Shown here piece after piece: positions 9,253 through 16,753 of a stretch of DNA of 64,000 nucleotides. The notes under the pieces were generated by a model. The model made no database searches. It was given only the letters and a program-made list of their open reading frames with translations, and was not told the DNA's origin. Origin of the DNA: Tyzzerella sp. An114 (GTDB lineage: Bacteria; Bacillota; Clostridia; Lachnospirales; Anaerotignaceae); assembly GCF_002161055.1 (NCBI RefSeq), contig NZ_NFLT01000003.1, positions 186,001 to 250,000 of the forward strand. The letters run 5' to 3'. A program made the position numbers and the translations under genes. Position 1 is the stretch's first letter. Every line of letters starts with the position of its first letter.

Positions 9253-9294
9253 GGACAAAATCCTTATAAATTCGGGGTTTTGTCCTATTTTTTT
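9253..9294 (+). terminator. Intrinsic terminator
   Basis: Stem GGACAAAATCC against GGGGTTTTGTCC (one offset base in the lower part), followed by TATTTTTTT. It separates the flavoprotein gene from the two-component pair. Confidence 0.8.
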
Positions 9295-9306
9295 AAGTAT
9301 GTTAGA

Positions 9307-9334
9307 TTGACAAAAAAGTGTGAATTGTTATGAT
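9307..9334 (+). promoter_or_regulatory. Promoter of the two-component operon
   Basis: TTGACA at 9307-9312 and TATGAT at 9329-9334 with a 16-bp spacer, directly upstream of the response regulator gene. Confidence 0.65.
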
Positions 9335-9366
9335 ATTGTTAAATAATATTAAAAAGGAGAATAAAA

Positions 9367-10077
9367 ATGTCAAAAAAAAATATATTAACAGTTGATGACG
9401 AGATACATATTCTTGAATTATTAAGATATAATCTTGAAACTGCAGGATACAATGTTATTCAGGCTGAAAGTGGAGAGGAAGGACTTGAAATATTAGACAA
9501 AAATGATATTGATGCTGTTCTTTTAGACCTTATGCTTCCGGGGATTGATGGTCTTGAGGTTTTAAGAAGAATAAGAACAAATCCTGAAAAAAGAAAAACT
9601 CCTGTAATAATGCTTACAGCAAAGGGAGAAGAATTTGACAAAGTTTTAGGTCTTGAAATGGGTGCAGATGATTATATTGCAAAGCCTTTCAGTGTTAGAG
9701 AACTTCAAGCTAGACTTAAAGCTATATTAAGACGAGTTGATGACCAAAAAAATGAAAATGATAAAAAAAAGGTTAAAAAAATAAGTATTCATGGACTTGA
9801 AATTGGTTTAGAGACAAGAACTGTAACAATGAATGGTCAAGAAATAGAAATGTCTCATAAAGAATTTGAGCTTTTAAAACTTCTTGCAGAAAATCCGGGT
9901 AGAGTTTATTCAAGAGATATTCTCCTTGAAAAAATTTGGGGTTATGAGTATATAGGTGAGACAAGAACTGTTGATGTTCATATTCGACATATAAGAAAGA
10001 AAATTGAAGAAGATGACAGCAATCCTTTATTTATAAAAACCGTAAGAGGATACGGATATAAATTTAGAGAGGATTGA
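9367..10077 (+). CDS. PhoB/OmpR-family response regulator
   Basis: Response regulator of 236 residues. The N-terminal receiver domain has the acidic DDE cluster near residue 9, the phospho-acceptor Asp54 in LLDLMLPG, and the switch Lys in the IAKPF motif. A linker of charged residues (DDQKNENDKKK) leads to an OmpR/PhoB winged-helix DNA-binding domain in the C-terminal 100 residues, with the ETRTVDVHIRHIRKKIE recognition helix and a wing ending VRGYGYKF. It partners the histidine kinase gene that starts just after its stop. The pair resembles PhoB/PhoR or WalRK in architecture; no neighbouring phosphate genes confirm the signal. Confidence 0.9.
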   Translation: MSKKNILTVDDEIHILELLRYNLETAGYNVIQAESGEEGLEILDKNDIDAVLLDLMLPGIDGLEVLRRIRTNPEKRKTPVIMLTAKGEEFDKVLGLEMGADDYIAKPFSVRELQARLKAILRRVDDQKNENDKKKVKKISIHGLEIGLETRTVTMNGQEIEMSHKEFELLKLLAENPGRVYSRDILLEKIWGYEYIGETRTVDVHIRHIRKKIEEDDSNPLFIKTVRGYGYKFRED

Positions 10078-10082
10078 TAATT

Positions 10083-11846
10083 TTGAAGAAAAAACTTTTT
10101 CTTACTTATGTTCTTATAATACTTTTCATATCTAGTATAGCGGGATTTTTTTCAATACATCTTTATAGTGGTTTTTATAGAGAAGAATTTAAAAATCACC
10201 TTTTAAAAGAAAGTGACATACTTTCCGATATAATAAGGGAAGATGCAAATGATGTTACAGAAGAATATTTTGATAATTTTGTTGATATTTATAGTAAAAA
10301 ATTAGGCTGGAGAGTTACTGTTATAGACTCAAAGGGAAATGTTTTGGGAGACTCTGATGCTGAAAAATCACAGATGGAAAATCATCTTGATAGAAAAGAA
10401 GTTCAATCTGCTCTTAAAGGAAAACAGAGTGTTGAAATCCGTTACAGTAGCAGTATTGGTGCAGAATATATGTATTCTGCCTCTCCTGTTGAGATTAATG
10501 GAGAAATTATTATAATAAGACTTTCAGTTCCTCTTATATCCCTTCATGATATGCAAAGAAAAATTATGGGTTATATAATAGCTGGAATAATAATTGCTGC
10601 TGGAATGTCTTTTATATATGCTTATTTTCTATCAGATAAAATTTCAAAGCCTATTGATGAACTTACAAAGGCAGCTAGGGAAATTTCAGAAGGAAGATAT
10701 TCAAAAAGAATTGTAATAAAAAACAGTAATGACCAAATAGGAGAGCTTACAAATTCATTTAATTATATGAGTGAGCGTTTGACAGAGACAATAAACGCCC
10801 TTGAAAATGAAAATATAAAGTTGGAGTCTATATTAAATAGTCTTATGAATGGTGTTATTGCTGTTGATAATAATAATAATATACTTATGATAAATTCTGT
10901 ATTCAGAGAATTTTTTAAACTTCCTGAAGATGTTATAGGAAAAAATTTTTATGATGTAGTCAGAAATGAAAGTCTTTACTCCATAATGGAAGAAGTGCAA
11001 GAAAAAAATCATTATGTAGCCGATGAAGTTTGGTTTAAAGCTGTTATGGAAGAAACAAAAATATTAAGAATATATGCAGCACCTATTTCAGGAAAAAATT
11101 GTGGAACAGAAAATATAGGAAATCTTATAGTTTTCCAAGATGTAACACAGATAAGAAAACTTGAACAGATGAGAAGTGATTTTGTTTCAAATGTTACCCA
11201 TGAACTTAAAACTCCTTTAACTTCAATAATGGGATTTGCTGATACATTAAAAGAAGGTGCTATTGATGATAAAGACACAGCCCTTAAATTTATTGATATT
11301 ATAGAAATAGAGTCAAAGAGACTTTTTAGACTTATACAAGATATACTCTCACTTTCTGAAATAGAGACCAGAAAAGAAGATATAAATCAGGAATATTTTG
11401 ATATAAGTGAAATTATTGAAAGTGTTTGTCAGGTTCTTAAACCACAGGCAGATAATAAAAATATTGAACTTATAATAAGTGTTGATAAAAATCTTCCTAA
11501 ATTCAAATGTAATCGTGACAGGATTTCTCAAATGATGATTAATCTTATTGAGAATGGTATAAAGTATACTGAAAAGGGTAGTGTAAGAATTTCTTGTAAA
11601 AAAACAGGAAAATATATTGAAATAAATGTTAAAGATACAGGAATAGGAATACCAGAGGAGTCAAAAGAGAGAATATTTGAGAGATTTTATAGAGTCGATA
11701 AAGGTCGTTCAAGAAAAGCAGGAGGAACAGGACTAGGACTTTCAATAGTTAAACATATAGTGTTTTTGTATAACGGAAAACTTTGGGTTGAAAGTAAAAT
11801 GGGTAAAGGCTCAAAATTTGTTATACTTCTTCCTTTTGAACAGTAA
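10083..11846 (+). CDS. PhoR-like sensor histidine kinase
   Basis: Membrane sensor kinase of about 587 residues. A first helix (about 5-27) and a second near 160-185 bracket an extracellular domain. Then come a HAMP linker, a PAS domain (roughly 250-350), the dimerisation/phosphoacceptor helix with His373 in SNVTHELKTPLTS, and an HATPase domain with the N box (INLIENGIKY), G1 (DTGIGIP) and G2 (GGTGLGLSI). The TTG at 10083 is chosen because AGAGAGGA lies about 9 bp upstream; the alternative TTG at 10074 overlaps the regulator stop. It is translationally close to the response regulator, its cognate partner. The signal is unknown; the plan matches PhoR/PnpS-type kinases. Confidence 0.9.
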   Translation: MKKKLFLTYVLIILFISSIAGFFSIHLYSGFYREEFKNHLLKESDILSDIIREDANDVTEEYFDNFVDIYSKKLGWRVTVIDSKGNVLGDSDAEKSQMENHLDRKEVQSALKGKQSVEIRYSSSIGAEYMYSASPVEINGEIIIIRLSVPLISLHDMQRKIMGYIIAGIIIAAGMSFIYAYFLSDKISKPIDELTKAAREISEGRYSKRIVIKNSNDQIGELTNSFNYMSERLTETINALENENIKLESILNSLMNGVIAVDNNNNILMINSVFREFFKLPEDVIGKNFYDVVRNESLYSIMEEVQEKNHYVADEVWFKAVMEETKILRIYAAPISGKNCGTENIGNLIVFQDVTQIRKLEQMRSDFVSNVTHELKTPLTSIMGFADTLKEGAIDDKDTALKFIDIIEIESKRLFRLIQDILSLSEIETRKEDINQEYFDISEIIESVCQVLKPQADNKNIELIISVDKNLPKFKCNRDRISQMMINLIENGIKYTEKGSVRISCKKTGKYIEINVKDTGIGIPEESKERIFERFYRVDKGRSRKAGGTGLGLSIVKHIVFLYNGKLWVESKMGKGSKFVILLPFEQ

Positions 11847-11855
11847 CAATAAATA

Positions 11856-11887
11856 ATGTTAACCATCATAATAAAAATGGTTGACAT
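11856..11887. promoter_or_regulatory. BirA-like biotin operator in front of bioY
   Basis: Inverted repeat ATGTTAACC, 14-nt spacer, GGTTGACAT. This fits the Gram-positive BirA operator as I recall it (TTGTTAACC...GGTTAACAA type). The single deviation in the right arm (GGTTGACA) creates the -35 TTGACA of the bioY promoter, so biotin-loaded BirA would block RNA polymerase directly. The repeat could also fold as an RNA hairpin ending the kinase transcript. Confidence 0.75.
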
Positions 11888-11908
11888 TATTTATTTTGAT
11901 GTTATAAT
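11881..11908 (+). promoter_or_regulatory. bioY promoter
   Basis: TTGACA at 11881-11886 and TATAAT at 11903-11908 with a 16-bp spacer, a near-consensus sigma-A promoter. Its -35 lies inside the right arm of the BirA-like operator. Confidence 0.85.
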
Positions 11909-11934
11909 GTTTTCATAAGGAGATGATTTATATT

Positions 11935-12501
11935 ATGAAAACAAAAAATATGGTTATGTGTGGTCTTTTTGCGGCAATATTATGTTGTTGTGCAGCAATA
12001 ACAATAGTTTTACCTTTTACAGCTATTCCAATAACTTTTCAAGTTTTAGCAGTAAGCGTTGCCGGGGCTGTTATGGGCAAAAAGTACGGTGCTTTGTCTG
12101 TAATTATATATACACTTATAGGATTTTGTGGACTTCCTGTTTTTTCAGGAATGAAAGGCGGAGTTACTGCTTTAGCAGGTCCCACAGGTGGTTTTATAAT
12201 AGGGTTTATACCAGAAGCCTTTGTTACAGGTCTTATTGTTGAATTGATTGTTAAAAAAGAAGATAAAATACTTGTTAAGAATATTAAAATATTTTTTGCA
12301 ATGATTGTTGGACTTGTTGTTTTATATGCTTTTGGAACTGTACAGTTTATGTTTATGGCTAAAATCTCAGTTTTAAAAGCTCTTACATTGGCTGTTATAC
12401 CTTTTGTACCTCTTGATGTGGCTAAAATTGTTGTTGCTGTGGTTGTTTCGATTTTTGTTAAAAATAATATATATGGTACAAGTATAAATGAAGCGTCATA
12501 A
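11935..12501 (+). CDS. bioY: BioY, substrate-binding subunit of the biotin ECF transporter
   Basis: Integral membrane S component of about 188 residues that binds biotin for the energy-coupling-factor transporter. Six hydrophobic segments are visible, with the family core GVTALAGPTGGFIIGF near the middle. The EcfA/EcfT energising module is not encoded nearby and is presumably shared. The start is placed at ATG 11935; the upstream ATG at 11923 touches AAGGAG. It has its own promoter with a BirA-like operator and its own terminator. Biotin is needed by the acetyl-CoA carboxylase and pyruvate carboxylase encoded further along the window. Confidence 0.9.
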   Translation: MKTKNMVMCGLFAAILCCCAAITIVLPFTAIPITFQVLAVSVAGAVMGKKYGALSVIIYTLIGFCGLPVFSGMKGGVTALAGPTGGFIIGFIPEAFVTGLIVELIVKKEDKILVKNIKIFFAMIVGLVVLYAFGTVQFMFMAKISVLKALTLAVIPFVPLDVAKIVVAVVVSIFVKNNIYGTSINEAS

Positions 12502-12517
12502 TGACGCTTTTTTTTTG
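12491..12517 (+). terminator. bioY terminator
   Basis: Stem AAGCGTCA/TGACGCTT with a TAA loop that contains the bioY stop codon, followed by nine T. The hairpin overlaps the last codons of the gene. Confidence 0.9.
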
Positions 12518-12564
12518 TTAAATTTTATAGTAAAATATTAAAAAAGTTTTGGGAGATATGTAAT

Positions 12565-13641
12565 ATGGAAATTTCAGATATATTAAAGGGCATAAAACCT
12601 TTATATGATGATGCTTTAATAAAGGCTAAAAAATACAATGATAATCTTATAAAACCAATAGGAAGTCTTGGAAGACTTGAAGAACTTGCCATACAATTTT
12701 CTGGTATAACAGGTGAAATTTTTAACAGTATGGATAAAAAAGCTATAATAATTATGTGTGCTGACAATGGTGTATATTATGAAGGTGTCAGCACATCACC
12801 GAGAGAAGTAACAAAAATACAGGCTTTAAATTTTAATAAAGGTATAACAGGGGTTGCAGTTTTAGCAAAACAAGGCAATATTGATTTAAAGGTTGTTGAT
12901 TTGGGCATAGATGCTGATATTGATTATAATGAAGGAATAATAAATAAAAAAATAGCCTATGGAACTAAAAACTGTGCTAAAGGTGAGGCTATGACAGAAA
13001 GCCAGTTTAAAGAAGCTTTTATGGCAGGTTTTGAAATGGTAGGTCAGTTGAAAAAAGAAGGTTATAATATTATAGGTACCGGTGAAATGGGTATAAGCAA
13101 TACTACAACTTCAGAGGCTGTTATAACTGTTTTATGTGGTTGTAATGTGGAAGATACTGTGGGAAAAGGTGCTGGACTTACTGATGAAGGTTATAAACAT
13201 AAAATATCTGTTGTCAAAAAAATAATAGATGTAAATAAACCTAATAAATTAAATCCCTGTGAAGTTATACAAAAAGTAGGGGGATTTGATATTGCTGGAC
13301 TTATGGGAGTTTTTATAGGAGGAGCATATTTTAGAGTGCCTATTGTTATTGACGGTGTAATATCAATAGCGGCAGCTTTGGCAGCTTATAAACTCTGTCC
13401 TATATCTAAAGACTTTATGATACCTTCCCATATATCCTTTGAAAAGGGATATGGTATAGCCTCTAAAGAAATGGGATTAAGACCAATATTTGACCTTGAT
13501 ATGAGACTTGGAGAAGGCTCTGGCTGTCCTTTTACAATGTATATAGCAGAGTCGGCTGTAAGAATTGTAAGGGAAATGGTTTTATTTGATGATACAGAAA
13601 TTGACAAAAGTAAATATATAGACATAAGAGAGGAAAAATAA
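12565..13641 (+). CDS. cobT: CobT, nicotinate-nucleotide:dimethylbenzimidazole phosphoribosyltransferase
   Basis: Transfers phosphoribose from nicotinate mononucleotide to the lower-ligand base, giving alpha-ribazole phosphate for cobalamin. The protein is 358 residues, standard length. Family segments are present: KPIGSLGRLEELA near the N-terminus, the GTGEMGISNTTT loop, and the C-terminal LGEGSGCPF segment with the catalytic Glu region. It is the first of four consecutive cobalamin genes (cobT, cobU, cobS, cobC) with gaps of 5 bp or overlaps. The 63 bp before it cannot hold a cobalamin riboswitch. No corrin-ring genes are visible here, so the cluster may serve de novo synthesis elsewhere or salvage. 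Confidence 0.93.
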   Translation: MEISDILKGIKPLYDDALIKAKKYNDNLIKPIGSLGRLEELAIQFSGITGEIFNSMDKKAIIIMCADNGVYYEGVSTSPREVTKIQALNFNKGITGVAVLAKQGNIDLKVVDLGIDADIDYNEGIINKKIAYGTKNCAKGEAMTESQFKEAFMAGFEMVGQLKKEGYNIIGTGEMGISNTTTSEAVITVLCGCNVEDTVGKGAGLTDEGYKHKISVVKKIIDVNKPNKLNPCEVIQKVGGFDIAGLMGVFIGGAYFRVPIVIDGVISIAAALAAYKLCPISKDFMIPSHISFEKGYGIASKEMGLRPIFDLDMRLGEGSGCPFTMYIAESAVRIVREMVLFDDTEIDKSKYIDIREEK

Positions 13642-13646
13642 ATATT

Positions 13647-14195
13647 ATGATACTTGTAACAGGTGGAGCAAGAAGTGGAAAAAGTCTTTTTGCTGAAAAC
13701 AAAGCAAAAGATAAGGGTGAAAAAGTTTTATATATAGCAACTTCAATTCCCTTTGATGATGAAATGAAACTTCGTGTTGAATTACATAAAAAAAGACGTC
13801 CAAAAAGTTGGGATACTTTTGAGGGATTTAAAAATATAGAAAATGTTATATATGAAAATAAAGGCAAGTATGATTGTATGCTTTTTGACTGTATAACGAT
13901 TTATATTACAAATCTTATTTTTGAATATGCTAAAAATCCAGAAAATATGAGCAGAGAAGATTTTATTGATACAGAAAATAAAATAATTAATGATTTCAAA
14001 AATATAGTTAAATCTGTGAAAGATACGGACACAGAAATAATATTTGTCACAAATGAAGTTGGAATGGGTATTGTACCGGAAAATAAATTAAGTCGAAATT
14101 TTAGAGATATTGCAGGAAAAATCAATCAAATAGCAGTCCTTGAGAGTGATGAAGTTTATATGACTGTCTGCGGCATACCTATGAAAATAAAGTGA
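13647..14195 (+). CDS. cobU: CobU, adenosylcobinamide kinase/guanylyltransferase
   Basis: Bifunctional enzyme that phosphorylates adenosylcobinamide and adds GMP to give AdoCbi-GDP. P-loop GGARSGKS lies at residues 6-13. Family motifs follow: the SIPFDDEM stretch, the FDCITIYITNL strand, and TNEVGMGIVP before the C-terminal LSRNFRDIAGKINQ helix. At 182 residues it matches CobU/CobP. It lies 5 bp after cobT and runs into cobS. Confidence 0.93.
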   Translation: MILVTGGARSGKSLFAENKAKDKGEKVLYIATSIPFDDEMKLRVELHKKRRPKSWDTFEGFKNIENVIYENKGKYDCMLFDCITIYITNLIFEYAKNPENMSREDFIDTENKIINDFKNIVKSVKDTDTEIIFVTNEVGMGIVPENKLSRNFRDIAGKINQIAVLESDEVYMTVCGIPMKIK

Positions 14196-14206
14196 GGTTT
14201 AATTTA

Positions 14207-14956
14207 ATGAAGCTTTTTATATTGACAATGAGATTTTTGACAAGAATACCTATACCCTTTAATGATGATACAATACTTTCAAATGAAGAATTTTCAAAGG
14301 GTATAATTTACTATCCTTTTATAGGTCTTATAGTTGGAATTATAAATTGTATAGTTTTTAAAATTTTTGAATTTTCAGGAAGTTTATTTTTATCTTCTAT
14401 TTTAGCTGTTTTATCAGGAGTTATAGTTACAGGAGGTTTCCATATTGATGGTTTAGCTGATACTTGTGACGGTTTGTATTCTTCAAGAAAAAAAGAGAGA
14501 ATACTTGAAATTATGAGAGATAGCAGAGTTGGGACAAATGGTGCTTTGGCAATCATTTTTGATATACTTATAAAAATAAGTGTTATATACTCCCTTGGAT
14601 TTGACAAAGGAATTTTTGCTATTATACTTGCTCCTGTTGCTGGAAAAATGATTACACCTATATTATTTAACAGTAGATATGCTAGAACTGGAGAAGGACT
14701 TGGAAATATATATTTAAGGGAAAAATACGATTTTAGAAGTATTTTTACAATAATACTAGGAATGTTGATTATTGTATTATTTTTAAGAGAGTATGCTTTA
14801 ATACCTATAATAATATGTCTTTTAATGGGATTGATTTTTAGAAAACATTGTGAAAAAATAATCGGTGGAATGACAGGAGACACTCTTGGAGCAGGCTCTG
14901 AGATAGGTGAAATTATATTTATGATTGTGTATATTATGGAGGTTAATTTATTGTGA
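14207..14956 (+). CDS. cobS: CobS, adenosylcobinamide-GDP ribazoletransferase
   Basis: Membrane enzyme joining AdoCbi-GDP with alpha-ribazole (phosphate), the last assembly step. About 249 residues with several hydrophobic helices. The diagnostic acidic motif GGFHIDGLADTCDGLYSS is followed by the RVGTNGAL segment. ATG 14207 is preferred because GAGG lies 9 bp upstream; the GTG at 14192 would overlap cobU. The last 4 bp overlap the GTG start of cobC, indicating translational coupling. Confidence 0.93.
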   Translation: MKLFILTMRFLTRIPIPFNDDTILSNEEFSKGIIYYPFIGLIVGIINCIVFKIFEFSGSLFLSSILAVLSGVIVTGGFHIDGLADTCDGLYSSRKKERILEIMRDSRVGTNGALAIIFDILIKISVIYSLGFDKGIFAIILAPVAGKMITPILFNSRYARTGEGLGNIYLREKYDFRSIFTIILGMLIIVLFLREYALIPIIICLLMGLIFRKHCEKIIGGMTGDTLGAGSEIGEIIFMIVYIMEVNLL

Positions 14957-15549
14957 ATATTTATATGGTACGTCATGGACAAACTGAAATGAATGTTAAA
15001 AGGGTGTATTATGGAAGTACAGATTGTGACATAAACAGTACAGGAGTTTTACAGGCTGAAAAATTATCTGAATTTTTTAAAAATATAGATTTAGACATTA
15101 TAATATCATCAGACTTAAAAAGAGCCTATCACACAGCCCAGATAATAAAAGGTGATAGAAATATTGATATAGTCAAAGATGAAAGACTTAGGGAAATAAA
15201 TTTTGGTGATTGGGAAAATAGAACATTTAGCGATATAAGGGAAAATGACCCTGAAAATTATAAAATATGGACTAAAAATTGGCTTGATATAAAATTTCCT
15301 AATGGTGAAAGTTATATGGAGTTTGCAAGTAGAATAGAAAAAGCATTCTTTGATATAATAGAAAAATATAAAAATTGTAATAACATACTTATAACATCTC
15401 ACAATGGAACTTTGTCATCACTTCTCTGTACAGCCATAGACGCAGGACAGAAAAATTTTTGGCGATTTAAAATTGAGCATGGAACATATACAATGATTAG
15501 TGTAAATGATGGATATGCTATTTTAGAAAAATATAATTGCAATATATAA
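14953..15549 (+). CDS. cobC: CobC-type alpha-ribazole phosphatase (histidine phosphatase family)
   Basis: Histidine phosphatase of 198 residues. It has the catalytic RHGQTEMN motif near the N-terminus, the DLKRAYHTAQ phosphate pocket, and a second His in the ITSHNGTL motif. Position at the end of cobT-U-S and 4-bp overlap with cobS support dephosphorylation of alpha-ribazole phosphate. The fold is shared with phosphoglycerate mutases, so specificity rests on context. GTG start preceded by GGAGG. Confidence 0.87.
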   Translation: MNIYMVRHGQTEMNVKRVYYGSTDCDINSTGVLQAEKLSEFFKNIDLDIIISSDLKRAYHTAQIIKGDRNIDIVKDERLREINFGDWENRTFSDIRENDPENYKIWTKNWLDIKFPNGESYMEFASRIEKAFFDIIEKYKNCNNILITSHNGTLSSLLCTAIDAGQKNFWRFKIEHGTYTMISVNDGYAILEKYNCNI

Positions 15550-15625
15550 AATTATATGATGAAAAAATGTAAAAATTGTGATAAAATTATATTTAGTATT
15601 AAAAGTATATTTTTTGCCTTTTATA

Positions 15626-15654
15626 TTGACAAAATAAATACAAAATGCTAAAAT
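15626..15654 (+). promoter_or_regulatory. pyr operon promoter
   Basis: TTGACA at 15626-15631 and TAAAAT at 15649-15654 with a 17-bp spacer. Transcription should start near 15661, giving a leader of about 170 nt before pyrB. Confidence 0.8.
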
Positions 15655-15695
15655 TTTCAACAATGTATATTTAAAACAAATGAGGAGGAAAGACA

Positions 15696-15779
15696 ATGAC
15701 TTTTACAATTTTAAGACCAAAATTTGATAAAAAGTTTTTTGTATTTTCTCCTTTTTTATGGTTAATATTTGGGCGATAA
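15696..15779 (+). CDS. Putative pyr leader peptide (27 residues)
   Basis: Short ORF starting MTFTILRPKFDKK and ending LIFGR, preceded by an AGGAGG ribosome site at 15684-15689 (spacing about 6). Three T-runs (15735-15740, 15744-15747, 15752-15757) encode a Phe-rich stretch. Its stop codon lies inside the 5' arm of the terminator hairpin at 15771-15801. By position and composition it corresponds to PyrL of the enterobacterial pyrBI operon, where UTP-dependent RNA polymerase pausing lets the ribosome catch up and break the terminator. It is not homologous in sequence to E. coli PyrL. Function is inferred from layout. Confidence 0.65.
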   Translation: MTFTILRPKFDKKFFVFSPFLWLIFGR

Positions 15780-15809
15780 AAAGTATTTCTTTTTGTTGCC
15801 TTTATTTTT
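15771..15809 (+). terminator. Leader terminator (attenuator) upstream of pyrB
   Basis: A 12-bp hairpin (GGCGATAAAAAG with CTTTTTGTTGCC, two G-U pairs, 5-nt loop) is followed by TTTATTTTT. It ends 23 bp before the pyrB ATG and its 5' arm overlaps the end of the leader ORF, so a ribosome reaching the leader stop would prevent hairpin formation. Confidence 0.8.
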
Positions 15810-15832
15810 GCAGATATGTTAGGAGGGTTAAA

Positions 15833-16753
15833 ATGTTACAAAGAAAAGATATTCTGGGACTTAAGGACATGAGTAAGGAGGAAATACTTACAATTCTTGA
15901 GACAGCCAGAGAAATGAAACTCAGAATAGATGACGGTTCTTTAAGAAAAGGAGAACTTAAAGGAAAAAGTATGGTAACTCTTTTCTATGAAAACAGTACC
16001 AGAACAAAAACTTCCTTTGCCCTTGCTGGAAAATATTTAGGTGCGACAGTTCAAGACCTTGGAGTTGCAACAAGTAGCGTTAAAAAAGGTGAAAGCCTTA
16101 TTGATACAGGAAAAACTCTTGACCAAATGGGTATAGATATTATGGTTATGAGAAATAGCCTTACAGGTGCACCTCATGTACTTGCTAAAAATGTTGATGC
16201 TCATGTAATAAATGCTGGTGATGGTTCAAACGAACACCCTACACAGGCACTTTTGGACCTTTATACAATACTTGACTACAAAAAACACTTTGAAGGCTTA
16301 AAAGTTGCCATAATCGGTGATATATCTCATAGCCGTGTTGCTAGAAGTAATGTTTTTGGTCTCACAAAATTAGGTGCTGACGTAACTCTTGCAGGTCCTT
16401 CAACACTTTTAGGTGGAAGTGGACTTTTAGGAGTTAAAACAACAGCTGATGTTAAAGAAGCTATAACAGATGCTGATGTTGTTATGGGACTTCGTATACA
16501 GTTTGAAAGACAGAAAACAACTGCTTTCCCTGGACTTAATGAGTACAGAGAACTTTTTGGAATAAACAAAGAGCTTTTAAAATATGCAAAAGACGATGTT
16601 CTTGTAATGCATCCAGGCCCTGTAAATAGAGGTATAGAGCTTAGCACAGATGTTATTGATGGAAAACATTCTGTAATTAATATACAGGTTAAGAATGGTG
16701 TTGCTGTTCGTATGGCTATTCTTAAACTTCTTATTGAAGGAGGTAAAAAATAA
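15833..16753 (+). CDS. pyrB: PyrB, aspartate carbamoyltransferase catalytic chain
   Basis: Forms carbamoyl aspartate from carbamoyl phosphate and aspartate, the first committed pyrimidine step. 306 residues. The carbamoyl-phosphate motif STRTKTS is at residues 55-61, the HPTQALLDL motif follows mid-protein, and HPGPVNRGIE is near the C-terminus. The ATG at 15833 follows AGGAGGG by 5 bp; the frame is open further upstream but that part carries the leader terminator. The gene overlaps pyrC by 1 bp and no pyrI regulatory-chain gene is present, so allosteric control by a PyrI subunit is not expected from this locus. Confidence 0.95.
   Translation: MLQRKDILGLKDMSKEEILTILETAREMKLRIDDGSLRKGELKGKSMVTLFYENSTRTKTSFALAGKYLGATVQDLGVATSSVKKGESLIDTGKTLDQMGIDIMVMRNSLTGAPHVLAKNVDAHVINAGDGSNEHPTQALLDLYTILDYKKHFEGLKVAIIGDISHSRVARSNVFGLTKLGADVTLAGPSTLLGGSGLLGVKTTADVKEAITDADVVMGLRIQFERQKTTAFPGLNEYRELFGINKELLKYAKDDVLVMHPGPVNRGIELSTDVIDGKHSVINIQVKNGVAVRMAILKLLIEGGKK

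Noticed and set aside
9295-9366. Pho box repeats in front of the PhoB/PhoR-like pair
   Set aside because: No regular TTAACA-type repeats at 11-bp spacing were found, so autoregulation by phosphate is not claimed.
11958-12242. 94-codon ORF inside bioY in another frame
   Set aside because: Ser/Cys-rich shadow of the bioY coding strand without a ribosome site.
12502-12564. Cobalamin riboswitch before cobT
   Set aside because: Only 63 bp are available and none of the B12-box sequence is present.
15550-15833. PyrR-binding leader for the pyr operon
   Set aside because: No PyrR-type anti-antiterminator sequence or long alternative helix could be found; the short leader ORF and terminator explain the region better.
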